Assembly: GCF_000195315.1 (NCBI RefSeq)
Contig: NC_015389.1
Coordinates: 1,178,001 to 1,242,000, forward strand
Length of the DNA: 64,000 nt
Direction: 5' to 3'
Source of the DNA: Coriobacterium glomerans PW2
Lineage (GTDB): Bacteria; Actinomycetota; Coriobacteriia; Coriobacteriales; Coriobacteriaceae
Shown here: piece after piece, positions 16,221 through 28,929 of the stretch
Position numbering within the stretch: the stretch's first letter is position 1
Layout: the number at the start of each line of letters is the position of its first letter
Notes under the pieces: generated by a model
What the model saw: the letters and a program-made list of their open reading frames with translations, nothing else
Databases searched by the model: none
Told to the model about the DNA's origin: nothing
Position numbers and translations under genes: made by a program

Positions 16221-17158
16221 ATCCGCACGCCTTCGATCACCTCGGGGAACACGGTATCCATAACGAGATCGTCCCCCCTTCGGCGGGCAAGGGCCAAAAG
16301 CTCCCCCCTGCGGACGCATGCAACGCGATCGCCCGACCGAGGCAGCCGGGAGAGGTCGCCTGCGGCAGAAATGGGCACGCGCCTGCCGCACAGGATATCC
16401 TCGCGATAGCGCGCGGGGATATCGACGGCGGCGATACCGAGCGCTCGTATCGGATCCAGACAGCTCTCGCGAGCGATCGAGCGATCGAGCCCGTCCATCT
16501 CGACGCAGCTGTCAAGGCGAATAGACCCGGATGCGGTCCTGCGCAGAGCCGAGACGTGAGCCGCGCTGCCGGCGGCGCGGCCTATGTCGCGCGCGAGAGC
16601 GCGAATATAGGTGCCCTTGCTCACTTCGAAGACGACGGTCCACATGAGCGAGCCGGCGCGCTCGAACGCTGCGAGAGCATCGGCGCGATAAATCGTCACG
16701 GGCCGCGGGGGCAGATCGATCTCGCCGCCAGAGCGCGCCACCCGATAGGAGCGCACGCCGTTCACCGAAATCGCCGAGAACGCGGGTGGGATCTGCTCGC
16801 CCGAACCGAGAAAGCCATCAAGGACGCGCTGCGCGCCCGAGAGATCGACGAGATCGCGTGGGACAGCTGCTGCGCGCGTCACCTCGCCCTCGATATCATC
16901 GGTGTTCGTCTCACATCCAAACGATATCTCGGCGACATAGCACTTGACATCGAGCGTGAGCATTCCGAGCAGCCTGGTCGCTTGGCCCGCCCCGATGATC
17001 ATGACGCCGGAAGCCAGCGGATCGAGCGTGCCAGCGTGACCGACGCGACGCTGACCCAGAGCGCGACGGCAGCGAAGCACCACGTCATGTGACGTGCATC
17101 CGCTCGGCTTGTCGATCGCGAGCAGCAAGTTGCATGCCCCGGCTGTGCAATCACTCAT
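16217..17158 (-). CDS. truB: tRNA pseudouridine-55 synthase
   Basis: 313 residues. It converts U55 in the T loop of tRNAs to pseudouridine. The catalytic Asp lies in GHAGTLDPLASG, and the N-terminal motif DKPSGCTSHDVV is diagnostic of TruB. It starts 13 bp after nrnA and is coupled to ribF by a 4-base overlap. The order rbfA-nrnA-truB-ribF is widely conserved. Confidence 0.95.
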   Translation of the reverse strand: MSDCTAGACNLLLAIDKPSGCTSHDVVLRCRRALGQRRVGHAGTLDPLASGVMIIGAGQATRLLGMLTLDVKCYVAEISFGCETNTDDIEGEVTRAAAVPRDLVDLSGAQRVLDGFLGSGEQIPPAFSAISVNGVRSYRVARSGGEIDLPPRPVTIYRADALAAFERAGSLMWTVVFEVSKGTYIRALARDIGRAAGSAAHVSALRRTASGSIRLDSCVEMDGLDRSIARESCLDPIRALGIAAVDIPARYREDILCGRRVPISAAGDLSRLPRSGDRVACVRRGELLALARRRGDDLVMDTVFPEVIEGVRI

Positions 17159-17171
17159 AGATATCGCATCC

Positions 17172-18254
17172 TCATCGGCTCTTCGCCGAAACTCCGGATC
17201 TCAGCGAGGCGGGCATCTCGGAGACATCAGCGCCAACCAGTTCGAGCAAAAGCGGCAGAATCTCGCTGAGCCCGGCCTTGATCGATCCATGATAGGTGAA
17301 CCCCGCGGCGGCGGCATGGCCGCCGCCGCCAAAGGCGTCCGCAACACCGGAGACATCTATGTCGGCTTTGGAGCGAAGATTGCCGCGAATCCCCCGATCT
17401 CCGTCAAGCTCCCTGAGAAACAGGCAGACCTCGACTCCGTTCACCGACCGCACGACGTCAACGAGGCCGTCGCACTCATCGGCAGAGACGCCGCAGCGTC
17501 TGAGATCGACTTCGCGAGCATAGCTGTAGGCGACCTTGCCGCCTGCAACCGTCTTGATCCGCCCCATGACGAGCGACTCCAGGCGCAGATACTCGATGCG
17601 CTGACTCTGATAGACCTCCAGAGCGATGAGAGCCGGTTGCGCACCGCACGCGACGAGTCTCGATGCGCTGAAGAACGCCGCGGAATTCGCGTTTTGATAT
17701 TGAAACCTGCCGGTGTCGGTCACGATGCCGCATAGAAGACAAGTGGCCACCTCACTGGATATCGTCATGTCGGCGGCATAGAGAAAGACCTCTATGAGCA
17801 CGGCCGTCGCGGCGGCATCGACGCATCTGAGCGAAACACCTGCGAATTCATGACGTGCCGGATGATGGTCGAACGAGATAACGGTTCGCGCGCGACGCGC
17901 GACATCGGACGAATCCGCCAGTCGATCAAGAATCGGACAGTCGACCGAGATGAACAGATCGGGCGACGCATCGTAGCGCACCGCGCTCAACAGCTCGTCC
18001 GCGTGGGGCAAGAAACGATAGATACGCGGCACCGGCGCATCGTCGGCAAGCAGACACGTGACGGACTTGTCAGGGTAGCGCTCGCGCAGGGCCAAACCCA
18101 AGCCGAGCGCCGACCCGAGTGAATCCCCATCCGGCGACGTGTGCCCGGAGATCGCGATCGTCTGCGCGCCGACGATCATCGAAGCCACGCGATCGAGATC
18201 GGCAGCGAGATCATCGCCGACGAGCCCCGAGTGACTACTCATCGACGCGGTCAT
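17172..18254 (-). CDS. nrnA: DHH-family oligoribonuclease / pAp phosphatase
   Basis: 360 residues. NrnA-type enzymes degrade very short RNAs and dephosphorylate 3'-phosphoadenosine 5'-phosphate. It has the DHH phosphoesterase motifs HTSPDGDSLGSA, SVDCP and FDHHPA in the first 140 residues and the DHHA1 glycine-rich motif GGGGHAAAAGF near the C-terminus. The start overlaps the end of rbfA by 20 bases; a second ATG four codons in is possible but has no better ribosome site. Confidence 0.9.
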   Translation of the reverse strand: MTASMSSHSGLVGDDLAADLDRVASMIVGAQTIAISGHTSPDGDSLGSALGLGLALRERYPDKSVTCLLADDAPVPRIYRFLPHADELLSAVRYDASPDLFISVDCPILDRLADSSDVARRARTVISFDHHPARHEFAGVSLRCVDAAATAVLIEVFLYAADMTISSEVATCLLCGIVTDTGRFQYQNANSAAFFSASRLVACGAQPALIALEVYQSQRIEYLRLESLVMGRIKTVAGGKVAYSYAREVDLRRCGVSADECDGLVDVVRSVNGVEVCLFLRELDGDRGIRGNLRSKADIDVSGVADAFGGGGHAAAAGFTYHGSIKAGLSEILPLLLELVGADVSEMPASLRSGVSAKSR

Positions 18255-18633
18255 CCGATATCGGATATCCTTCCTCGTTCTTGGCGACCGACAGCGTCTC
18301 GGGAACGTTCTTCAGCGCTCGCGTGATGCTCTCGGCCTCATCGGTCGCCTGATCGATCCTGAAGTCGAGTTCGGGGGTCACGCGCCAATCGAGCGATCGA
18401 GCCAAGATGCTGCGTATGCGGCCCTTCGCCGATTCGAGCGCCTCTGCGACATCATCGTAGCGATCGCGCTCGCAGGTGATGAAGACGCGCGCGAGCGCTC
18501 GATCAGTCGAAACCTCGACACCGGTGATCGTCACGAAATCGAGCCTTGGATCAGATATCTCGGTGAGCAGGATATAACCCAGCTTCTCACGAAGCTGCTC
18601 GCCGAGTCTACGGGTCGCACTGGTCTGCTTCAC
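18235..18633 (-). CDS. rbfA: Ribosome-binding factor A
   Basis: 132 residues, typical length. RbfA helps maturation of the 30S subunit by binding 16S rRNA. The SDPRLDFVTITGVEVS segment is the family hallmark within a single KH-like fold. The GTG start follows GGAGGAG. It lies directly after infB and overlaps nrnA. Confidence 0.95.
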   Translation of the reverse strand: MKQTSATRRLGEQLREKLGYILLTEISDPRLDFVTITGVEVSTDRALARVFITCERDRYDDVAEALESAKGRIRSILARSLDWRVTPELDFRIDQATDEAESITRALKNVPETLSVAKNEEGYPISDDRVDE

Positions 18634-18647
18634 CTGATGATCTCCTC

Positions 18648-21308
<2,661 letters not shown>

Positions 21309-21417
21309 GAGCCATTCACCTACCTCTCGGGCACGCAAGCGTGCACCACCATGCATTAAACGAATCGAAGCTGGGTGCAGAAGGACGCGCGCACAGCGCA
21401 GCGGAGCCCTCCGACCG

Positions 21418-22653
21418 CTAGATCAGATCCTCCGCACCCTCGATGGCGTCCTGTTCGTGCACGCCGCAGTAACGTGAACCCGGACGAGCCTGATTGCGGC
21501 AGCGGATGTTGTCCTCGCTGACGTACTGGCAGCGTCTGGGCTCATCATCGGAGATGAGGTCATCATCGACGGCCGCAGGGACCGGAATGTTCTTCAGGAT
21601 ATCGGCCGCGAGGGTCTCATTTTTGATATCGATATGCCAGCCGGTGAGCCGCGCCGCGAGCCGCGCGTTCTGGCCCTCCTTGCCGATTGCGAGCGAGAGC
21701 TGGTCATCGGGTACGATGACGCCGGCGTAGCTCTTCTCCTCATCGATGAGCACGCGCGACACCTTCGCCGGTGACAGCGCGTTGGCCACGAACACCGAAG
21801 GGTCCGCATCCCATAGAATGACATCGACGCGCTCACCGCGAAGTTCGCCCACGACGGTTCGCACGCGACTGCCCTTGGGCCCGACGCAGGCACCGACCGG
21901 ATCGAGACGATCGTCGAGCGAATGAACCGCGACCTTGGAACGCTGTCCGGGCTCGCGAGCGATAGATTTGACTTCGACGGTTCCCTCGTAGATCTCGGGG
22001 ACCTCAAGCTCGAAAAGACGCTTGATGAGCGCTGGATGCGTGCGCGAGATGACGATCGGCGGTCTGGAGCGCTCTCCGCGTTGCGGCTGCATCGTAGAGT
22101 TCGGATCGCGCACATCGATGATGACGGCCTTCAGACGCTGATTGTGCATGTAGCGCTCACCTGCGGGCCGCTCGTTGCGCTCGTTCTCGAAGCGCCGCAA
22201 GTCAAAATGGGGCAGCTCGGCTTCGACGCCCTCTCGAATCTTCACGATGGTGAAGTCGGGAGTGGACTGCAGAACCGTACCGGTGATGATATCCCCGATC
22301 CGATCCGAGAACTCCTCGTAGATCTGCTCGCGCGCTGAGTTGCGCACGATCGCGTTGATCTCAGCTTTCGCATGCTGAGCGGCGATCCGCGAGGTGTCCT
22401 TGGGCGTTACATCCTTCTTGTCGAACTCGGTGTACTCGCCGGTCTCCTCGTCGGGCTCGCCTTTGGGCACGAGCTCGTAGACATAGACCTTGCCGGTGGC
22501 GCGATCGATCGTGACCTCGGCGCCATACTCCAGATGCAAAATGTCGGCATAGCTCTTGGACAGCGACTGCTCCAGGCAGTCGATGAGGTAGAGCTGATCG
22601 ATATGCTTCTCTTGGCAGAGCTCCATGAGAGCGTCCATCATCTTGGATGCCAT
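21418..22653 (-). CDS. nusA: Transcription termination/antitermination factor NusA
   Basis: 411 residues. NusA binds RNA polymerase and nascent RNA in pausing, termination and antitermination. It shows the N-terminal polymerase-binding domain, S1 domain, and two KH domains ([34 protein letters not shown]). The last 50 residues differ from textbook NusA: a Cys/His motif C-x9-C-x10-C-x2-H (from RRCQYV to CGVHE) that looks like a small zinc-binding knuckle. The ATG at 22653 follows AAGGG and is 1 bp after the rimP stop. Confidence 0.95.
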   Translation of the reverse strand: MASKMMDALMELCQEKHIDQLYLIDCLEQSLSKSYADILHLEYGAEVTIDRATGKVYVYELVPKGEPDEETGEYTEFDKKDVTPKDTSRIAAQHAKAEINAIVRNSAREQIYEEFSDRIGDIITGTVLQSTPDFTIVKIREGVEAELPHFDLRRFENERNERPAGERYMHNQRLKAVIIDVRDPNSTMQPQRGERSRPPIVISRTHPALIKRLFELEVPEIYEGTVEVKSIAREPGQRSKVAVHSLDDRLDPVGACVGPKGSRVRTVVGELRGERVDVILWDADPSVFVANALSPAKVSRVLIDEEKSYAGVIVPDDQLSLAIGKEGQNARLAARLTGWHIDIKNETLAADILKNIPVPAAVDDDLISDDEPRRCQYVSEDNIRCRNQARPGSRYCGVHEQDAIEGAEDLI

Positions 22654-22654
22654 G

Positions 22655-23158
22655 CTATTTCCCTTCCCTCGCGCGCCCGAAGTCATAGCTCGGCTTCAGC
22701 GTGGCCTTCTTGATAGCTTCAAACGGAACCGCAAGCGGCTCGCCGTCCTTTGGCGCGATTGTGACGCAGTCTTCATTCGCGGATTGTATCAGACCCGTCA
22801 AACGGCTCCGACCATCCGGACCCTGCGTCTGGATGAACCCGATCTGCGCGGTCTGACCGACGAAGCGCGCGAAGTCGCGTGGACGGCGCAGAGGGCGCGC
22901 CATACCCGGTGAGGAGACCTCGAGCGTATAGCGACCGGCGACGGGATCGATATCCTCAACGACGGCCGAGACCCAGCAGTTCTGCGCGCACACATCATCC
23001 AGTGAGAGCGCGGACCCGTCTGCTTTTTCCAGTCGCACGCGCACACAGGGCGCCTTTGTCGCACCGGTGAGCTCGACATCGACGATATCGATGTCGCGCG
23101 CGGACGCCTCGGCCTCCAGCGCGTCGATAAGCCGCTGCTCCAGCTTGGTCTTGACCAC
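22655..23158 (-). CDS. rimP: Ribosome maturation factor RimP
   Basis: 167 residues. RimP acts in assembly of the 30S subunit. The motif LEVSSPGMARPL and the C-terminal SH3-like domain are characteristic. A GTG start at 23158 with GGAGGT five bases upstream is chosen; a longer frame would include the leader hairpin. It is the first gene of the rimP-nusA-infB-rbfA operon, as in many bacteria. Confidence 0.92.
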   Translation of the reverse strand: MVKTKLEQRLIDALEAEASARDIDIVDVELTGATKAPCVRVRLEKADGSALSLDDVCAQNCWVSAVVEDIDPVAGRYTLEVSSPGMARPLRRPRDFARFVGQTAQIGFIQTQGPDGRSRLTGLIQSANEDCVTIAPKDGEPLAVPFEAIKKATLKPSYDFGRAREGK

Positions 23159-23178
23159 GCGACACCTCCTCATACAAG

Positions 23179-23209
23179 AAAGGAAGCGGGGTGAAACCCC
23201 ACTCCCTTC
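23179..23209 (-). promoter_or_regulatory. Leader hairpin of the rimP-nusA-infB operon
   Basis: In the minus-strand RNA the two arms (23209-23196 and 23192-23179) pair over 14 positions, including a few G-U pairs, with a 3-nt loop. It lies between the promoter and the ribosome binding site (about 23170-23164). It could be an attenuator or a structure that modulates translation; no run of U follows. Confidence 0.5.
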
Positions 23210-23234
23210 TGTTTGCAACTTCAGTTTCCGAGAT

Positions 23235-23263
23235 AGCATACCATAAGGACCACATCATGTGAA
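23235..23263 (-). promoter_or_regulatory. Promoter of the rimP-nusA-infB operon
   Basis: TTCACA (23263-23258) and TATGCT (23240-23235) on the minus strand are 17 bp apart, five and four matches of six. It is placed just after the leuS stop codon. Confidence 0.55.
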
Positions 23264-23267
23264 GCGC

Positions 23268-25850
23268 TTATCTGACAATCAGGTTCACAAGTCTTCCTGG
23301 AACCACGATAGCCTTCACCACGGTTTTATCAGCGATCCATTTGCGCGCCGCATGCTCTGCCGCAAGCCGCATCTCCTCATTCGTTGCACCCGAGGGCACA
23401 ACTGAGCGCGTACGCAGCTTGCCCATGACCTGCACGGCGATCTCAACGGTATCGCTTGCGGCCTCCTCGGGGTCAAAGGCCGGCCAGGGTGCGCTGTAGA
23501 CGTCCGCGGCGTGACCGAGGGCCTCATGCCACAGCTCGTCAGCCCAGAACGGGCAGATGGGTGCCAGCACCGAGACGATATCGGTGGCGATGAGGCCGCA
23601 GAGGGCCGGATCGCGCCGCCCCTTCGAGCCGACCCATGCGCTGGCGGCCCGCACCAGCTCCATCACCGCTGAGATGGCGGTGTTGAACTGATGACGATCG
23701 AAATCCGCCGTGCACTTCGCGATCGCGCGATGGCGCTCCCGCAGCAGTGCGAGCGCGGCGTCATCGAGCGATGACTTGTCAAGCGAGGAGCACGTCGCCG
23801 AGAGGGCGTCCTCGCCCGCGTCGCGGGAGAGCCGCCATACGACGCGCCAAGCGCGCCTGAGAAAGCGGTTCGCCCCTTCCACCGCATTCGCATCCCAGCT
23901 GAAATCCTTTTCGGACGGCGCGATGAACAGGATCGCCAGGCGAAGCGTATCGGCCCCATAGGGCTCGATCACCGTAGCGGGCGCGATGACGTTGCCGACC
24001 GACTTGGACATGACTTCCCCGTGCTCGTCTTTGACCATACCCTGAGTGAGCAGATTCTCGAACGGCTCGTCGATGTCCAACAGCCCGATGTCGCGAAGGG
24101 CCTTCGTGAAGAATCTCGAATAGAGCAGATGAAGAATCGCGTGCTCTATGCCTCCGACGTAGTTGTCGACAGGCATCCAGCGCGACGCCGCCGCTCGCGA
24201 GAACGGCAGATCGGTGTTGTGGGGATCGCAGTAGCGCAGATAATACCAACTTGAACAGGTGAACGTGTCCATGGTATCCGTTTCGCGGCGCGCGGGCTCC
24301 CCGCAGATCGGACAGGTCGTCTCATAGAATTCCGGATGGGATGCGAGCGTCTCCCCCGCGCCGAGATCGAGATCCTCGGGCAAGACGACCGGAAGCTCGT
24401 CTACGGGCACGGGTACGATCCCGCAGTGCGCGCAGTGGATGGCCGGAATCGGGTTGCCCCAGTATCTCTGGCGGGAGATCAGCCAATCGCGCAAGCGATA
24501 CTCGACCTTGCGTCTGCAGACGCCTGCGTCCTCCAGATCGGCGACGATGGCGGCCTCCCCCTCGGAGTGCTTTCCACCTCGCAGTCCCGTGTACTTACCG
24601 GACTGCACGAGCGTGCCTTCAGCCGTGTGCGCGCGATCCCAATCGACGGACTCGCCGTTGTAGGTATCGATGGACTCACCGGACTCCTCAAGAGCGAGGC
24701 GATCCTCATCAGATAGGATGATCGGGACGATGGGCAGATCGTACTTGCGCGCGAACTCGAAATCGCGCTGATCGCCGCAGGGAACCGCCATGACGGCACC
24801 GGTTCCGTAATCGGAGACGATGTAGTCGGCGACCCAAACGGGAACGCGCTGACCGCTCACCGGGTTAACGACGTAGCGCCCGGTGAACGCGCCGTGCTTC
24901 TCAAGGGTGCCCTGCGCGCGCTCGACAGCGGATACCCGTTGCGCGCCCTCGATGACAGCGCGCACGCCGGCCTCCCACGAGGTGCCCTCGACAAGATCGA
25001 TCAATCCGTCGTACTCGGGGGACAGCAAAAAGAACGTGCAGCCGAACAGGGTATCGGCGCGTGTCGTGAACACGGTTATGCGTTGATCCGGGTCGGGTTC
25101 GCCGTCGGAATCACACAGGATGAAGTCGATATCCGCTCCCTCGGAGCGACCGATCCAATTCGCCTGCATCTGCTTGACGCGCTCCGGCCACCCGGGCAGC
25201 TTGTCAAGGTCGGCCAGCAGCTCATCGGCGTACTCGGTGATCCTGAAGTACCATTGCTCGAGGTCTCGCCGCTCCGGAAGCGAGTCGCAACGCCAGCAAC
25301 GGCCGTTGACGACCTGCTCGTTGGCGAGCACCGTCTTGCAGCCGGGACACCAGTTGACCGGGCTCTTCTTGCGGTAAACGAGTCCACGTTCCCACAGCTT
25401 CTCGAATATCCACTGTCCCCAGCGATAGTACTCAGGAGAGCACGTCTGCTGAAGGCGATCCATATCGTAGGAGAAGCCCATGCGGCGCATGGTTGCCAGC
25501 GCGCACTCCATATTGCGGTATGTCCAAGCGGCTGCCTGCGTGCGGTGCTTGATCGCCGCATTCTCCGCCGGCAGGCCGAAAGCATCGAATCCGATGGGAT
25601 GCAAGACATCGAAGCCGCGCATGCGCGCGGCTCGCGCCATGGCGTCACCGATGGTGTAGTTGCGCACATGGCCCATATGCAAGTCGCCTGAAGGATAGGG
25701 AAACATCTCGAGAACGTAGCGCTTGGGACGCGCTGAGTTCTCGTTGAGCGCAAAGAGGTTCTCGTCGTCCCAGATGCGCATCCATTTCTTCTCGATGCGT
25801 CCGGCATCGTAATCGGGAACATCCATGTTGTGAACCGTGTCATCGCACAT
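23268..25850 (-). CDS. leuS: Leucyl-tRNA synthetase
   Basis: 860 residues. Class I synthetase charging tRNA-Leu. The HIGH-type motif is in [16 protein letters not shown], the zinc/CP1 editing insertion lies in the middle, and MSKSVGN is the KMSKS loop. The ATG at 25850 has GGAGGAG nine bases upstream; 26 codons of longer frame lie in the guaB end. It starts 22 bp after guaB. Confidence 0.96.
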   Translation of the reverse strand: MCDDTVHNMDVPDYDAGRIEKKWMRIWDDENLFALNENSARPKRYVLEMFPYPSGDLHMGHVRNYTIGDAMARAARMRGFDVLHPIGFDAFGLPAENAAIKHRTQAAAWTYRNMECALATMRRMGFSYDMDRLQQTCSPEYYRWGQWIFEKLWERGLVYRKKSPVNWCPGCKTVLANEQVVNGRCWRCDSLPERRDLEQWYFRITEYADELLADLDKLPGWPERVKQMQANWIGRSEGADIDFILCDSDGEPDPDQRITVFTTRADTLFGCTFFLLSPEYDGLIDLVEGTSWEAGVRAVIEGAQRVSAVERAQGTLEKHGAFTGRYVVNPVSGQRVPVWVADYIVSDYGTGAVMAVPCGDQRDFEFARKYDLPIVPIILSDEDRLALEESGESIDTYNGESVDWDRAHTAEGTLVQSGKYTGLRGGKHSEGEAAIVADLEDAGVCRRKVEYRLRDWLISRQRYWGNPIPAIHCAHCGIVPVPVDELPVVLPEDLDLGAGETLASHPEFYETTCPICGEPARRETDTMDTFTCSSWYYLRYCDPHNTDLPFSRAAASRWMPVDNYVGGIEHAILHLLYSRFFTKALRDIGLLDIDEPFENLLTQGMVKDEHGEVMSKSVGNVIAPATVIEPYGADTLRLAILFIAPSEKDFSWDANAVEGANRFLRRAWRVVWRLSRDAGEDALSATCSSLDKSSLDDAALALLRERHRAIAKCTADFDRHQFNTAISAVMELVRAASAWVGSKGRRDPALCGLIATDIVSVLAPICPFWADELWHEALGHAADVYSAPWPAFDPEEAASDTVEIAVQVMGKLRTRSVVPSGATNEEMRLAAEHAARKWIADKTVVKAIVVPGRLVNLIVR

Positions 25851-25872
25851 ACGGCGTGACTCCTCCTTGCTC

Positions 25873-27384
25873 CTAGCGGTAGCTGATAGACTGGTTGTGA
25901 TCCTTGAGCACGACGTCGTGAGCGCCACCCTCGATGATCGACGTCGATGAGACGAGCGTGAGTCGAGCCTTCTGCTGAAGCTCTGGGATCGTGAGGGCTC
26001 CGCAGTTGCACATCGTGGACTTCACCTTGTACAGCGTCGACTCCACGCCGGCCTTGAGGGAACCGGCATAGGGAACGTAGGAGTCGACCCCCTCCTCGAA
26101 CGAAAGCTTCGCTGCACCACCAAGGTCGTAGCGCTGCCAGTTGCGGGCACGCACTGAACCCTCTCCCCAGTATTCCTTCATGTACTGACCGTTCACGTTC
26201 ACACGCGCCGTGGGGCTCTCATCGAAGCGAGCGAAGTAGCGGCCGAGCATCATGAAGTCCGCACCCATGGCCAGGGCGAGCGACATGTGATAGTCGTAGA
26301 CGATGCCGCCGTCTGAGCAGACCGGCACGTAGACGCCTTTCTCCTTGAAGTACTCATCGCGCGCGCGGCACACGTCGATGAGCGCCGTGGCCTGTCCGCG
26401 TCCGATCCCCTTCGTCTCGCGCGTGATGCAGATCGATCCGCCGCCGATGCCGACCTTGATGAAATCCGCGCCGCAATCCGCGAGAAAGCGAAATCCCTCG
26501 GCGTCCACGACGTTGCCGGCCCCGACATGGACATCCTCGCCGTACGTGCCGTGTATCCAGCTGATCGTGCGCTTCTGCCATTCGGAGTAGCCCTCCGAGG
26601 AGTCGATGCACAGCACGTCAGCCCCCGCATCGAGCAAAAGCGGAACACGCGTCTCATAATCTCGGGTGTTGATACCGGCACCCACCATATAGCGCTTGTT
26701 CGCATCCAGAAGCTCGTTGGGGTTCGTCTTGTGCGCGTCATAGTCCTTGCGAAACACGATTCCCAACAGATAGTCGCTGGCATCGACAACCGGAAGCGCA
26801 TTCAACTTGCTGTCCCAGATCACATCGTTGGCTCGCTTGAGGGTGATGTGCTCGTCGCCGACGATGAGCTTCTCGCGCGGCGTCATGAATTCCTCCACGC
26901 GTTTCGCAGGGTCGTCGCGCGACGGTCGGTAGTCGCGCGAGGTGACGATACCCAGCAGCTTTCCGTGGGCCAGCCCGTCATCGGTAACGGGCATGGTCGA
27001 ATGACCGGTGCGCATCTTGAGCTGCATGACCTCGGCCAGGGTCATACCCGGTGTGAGGGTCGAGTCCGAGATGACGAAGCCGGCCTTATGATCCTTGACG
27101 CTCTTGACCATGGCTGCTTCGTCCTCGGATGACTGCGAGCCATAGATGAACGACATACCGCCTTCGGTGGCCAGCGCGATGCCCATCGACTCTCCTGAGA
27201 CGGATTGCATGATGGCAGACGTCATAGGGATGTTCAGGCTGATGGCGGGCTGCTCGCCGGCTCGAAAACGCGTGAGAGGGGTTTTGAGCGAGACGTTGTC
27301 GGGCACGCACTCTTGGGATGAATACCCTGGTACCAGCAGATACTCTGAGAACGTGTGGGACTCACCCGGAAAAAATGTGGCCAT
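25873..27384 (-). CDS. guaB: IMP dehydrogenase
   Basis: 503 residues. It oxidises IMP to XMP, the first dedicated step to GMP. The catalytic Cys is Cys319 in GGGSICITR; a CBS-pair regulatory insert spans about residues 105-215, and the mobile flap region [11 protein letters not shown] is present. Compared with common bacterial GuaB the N-terminus ([16 protein letters not shown]) is divergent, but the active site is intact. The ATG follows AAGGAG at good spacing. The next gene downstream is leuS. Confidence 0.93.
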   Translation of the reverse strand: MATFFPGESHTFSEYLLVPGYSSQECVPDNVSLKTPLTRFRAGEQPAISLNIPMTSAIMQSVSGESMGIALATEGGMSFIYGSQSSEDEAAMVKSVKDHKAGFVISDSTLTPGMTLAEVMQLKMRTGHSTMPVTDDGLAHGKLLGIVTSRDYRPSRDDPAKRVEEFMTPREKLIVGDEHITLKRANDVIWDSKLNALPVVDASDYLLGIVFRKDYDAHKTNPNELLDANKRYMVGAGINTRDYETRVPLLLDAGADVLCIDSSEGYSEWQKRTISWIHGTYGEDVHVGAGNVVDAEGFRFLADCGADFIKVGIGGGSICITRETKGIGRGQATALIDVCRARDEYFKEKGVYVPVCSDGGIVYDYHMSLALAMGADFMMLGRYFARFDESPTARVNVNGQYMKEYWGEGSVRARNWQRYDLGGAAKLSFEEGVDSYVPYAGSLKAGVESTLYKVKSTMCNCGALTIPELQQKARLTLVSSTSIIEGGAHDVVLKDHNQSISYR

Positions 27385-27723
27385 TGTGCTCCTTCTTGGA
27401 CCCGCGGCGACCTCGTTGCCGCACTGTACGCTATGTGCAGCTATTGTAGCGCAGACGCCGCTCATGCTGCGCTGTGCGCGCGAAGAACATGAGGGATTCC
27501 AGTGGATACCACGCAGGATCGGCCAGATCATCGCATCCACCTGCGCCCTGAACGCCGATGGGACCGGTGCGCGCGCACGGCGGCGATATGCGCCATGATC
27601 AAGAGCTTCCCGGATCCCGCGCGAGCGCTTCAAAGAACTGTCGAGCGAGATGTAAGGCGATCTGCCGACAGCGGCCTCAAGAGAGGCCCCGGAGGGCCGC
27701 CGGACCGGGATCGACCTGGACCT
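27385..27723. other. Intergenic region between mupG and guaB
   Basis: 339 bp with no credible gene. On the minus strand a TACAAT hexamer (27448-27443), about 60 bp before guaB, is the best -10 candidate for guaB, but no -35 matches. Near the mupG stop there are short GC-rich repeats of low stability and no clear terminator. Confidence 0.5.
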
Positions 27724-28806
27724 CTAGCATCGTTTGAATCCGAACAGATGCTCCGGAGCTATGTAGTCGAGCAGGAACAGCTCCTCGGGGGGCACGGCGC
27801 CCACCAGGTTGCGCGTCCCGTCATCGGGGATCTCTCTGAGCGCTATCTCGAGTTCGCCGCGGTAGTGCTCCATGTTGTCGTTCACCACGAGAACGTCACC
27901 GCGCTTGAAGGATTGGACTCCTGAGGGCCGCGCGGCGATGGATCGATCGCGAAACGCGAGGCGCGGCATCGACGAGCGGAGCATATAGGCCGAGGCGTCA
28001 CCGCGGGTCGCATGCGACGCACCCCAGATCACCTCCCGCTCGACCGGACTCACGCCGCTCTCGAGCACGAGCCCCAGCTGCGACCGGCATTGATCAACGG
28101 CGGCGACCGAGGCGAGCTCCTCTTCGGAAGCGAATGCGTTTCCGAAGATGACATCATCGGCGAGCTCGGTGGCGAACAGATGCCGGGCCTGAAGCTCAGC
28201 CGGGCGGTGACGATCATCCTCGCAGGTGGGAAGGCCCGCAAAAACCGGCCATGGGCCGAACGTATCTGGTTGCCGACTCGAGATGAACGCCGCCGTGCCA
28301 AGCCCCATGTTTCTGTATCTCATCGACAGGCGCGTAAACGCTTCCTCGGAAAGACCGGTATAGGGTTCGGGATAGAAGTTGTGGCACGTCCGCATCGCAT
28401 GGGGATCCGCCCCGCGCTCGATGAGGTTGTCCAACGCGAGCGCGGCGCTTCCGTTGAACTCGATCGAGATGCGCTCGCGGTTGCGCGTGATCGCGATGTC
28501 GCCGCAATCTCCGAAATGGGCGTCCAGACGAATGATGTCGATGCCCAGGCGCTTGAACGGCGAAAGATCGCAAGGCGTGGCACCGAGCCGATCGAACACG
28601 GTCTCGTTCGTGTCGACCGCAACGACGAATCCCAGTTCATGCGCTGTTAGAGTGAAGCTCCCAAACGTGTCGAGCGCCGCGGTGTCCGCCGAAAGCAGAC
28701 ACGTGAAGATACGTGTGAAACCATAGCTCGCGGCGAGCTTCATGTACTGCTCATCGCGCTCGGGTGTCGAGCGCTGCGGATAGACGGAGATACCCAACCG
28801 ATGCAT
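27724..28806 (-). CDS. mupG: 6-phospho-N-acetylmuramidase family (DUF871) protein
   Basis: 360 residues. The DUF871/MupG family cleaves phosphorylated MurNAc-GlcNAc disaccharides from peptidoglycan recycling in the cytoplasm. Evidence is the whole-length pattern: LGISVYP start, barrel segments with GIDIIRLDAHFG and CHNFYPEPYTGLS, and a C-terminal domain ending with the DYIAPEHLF region. The ATG follows AAAGGCGG. No MurNAc transporter, MurQ or MurP gene is adjacent, so the pathway must be completed elsewhere. Family assignment is strong; substrate is inferred from the family. Confidence 0.8.
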   Translation of the reverse strand: MHRLGISVYPQRSTPERDEQYMKLAASYGFTRIFTCLLSADTAALDTFGSFTLTAHELGFVVAVDTNETVFDRLGATPCDLSPFKRLGIDIIRLDAHFGDCGDIAITRNRERISIEFNGSAALALDNLIERGADPHAMRTCHNFYPEPYTGLSEEAFTRLSMRYRNMGLGTAAFISSRQPDTFGPWPVFAGLPTCEDDRHRPAELQARHLFATELADDVIFGNAFASEEELASVAAVDQCRSQLGLVLESGVSPVEREVIWGASHATRGDASAYMLRSSMPRLAFRDRSIAARPSGVQSFKRGDVLVVNDNMEHYRGELEIALREIPDDGTRNLVGAVPPEELFLLDYIAPEHLFGFKRC

Positions 28807-28929
28807 GCGAGCCGCCTTTCTGATCGTGTTGTTGAGATCGACTCAGATGTCTGCGGTGACGCGTGCGATCGAGCACATGGCACCGGATCCGCATGCCATC
28901 TGTACGTCAGCGGGCCGATGTCGCCGCCC

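Noticed and set aside
28807-28929. Possible SRP RNA gene between mupG and ffh
   Set aside because: The conserved SRP RNA domain IV core (GGAAGGAAGCAGC-like) is absent on both strands.
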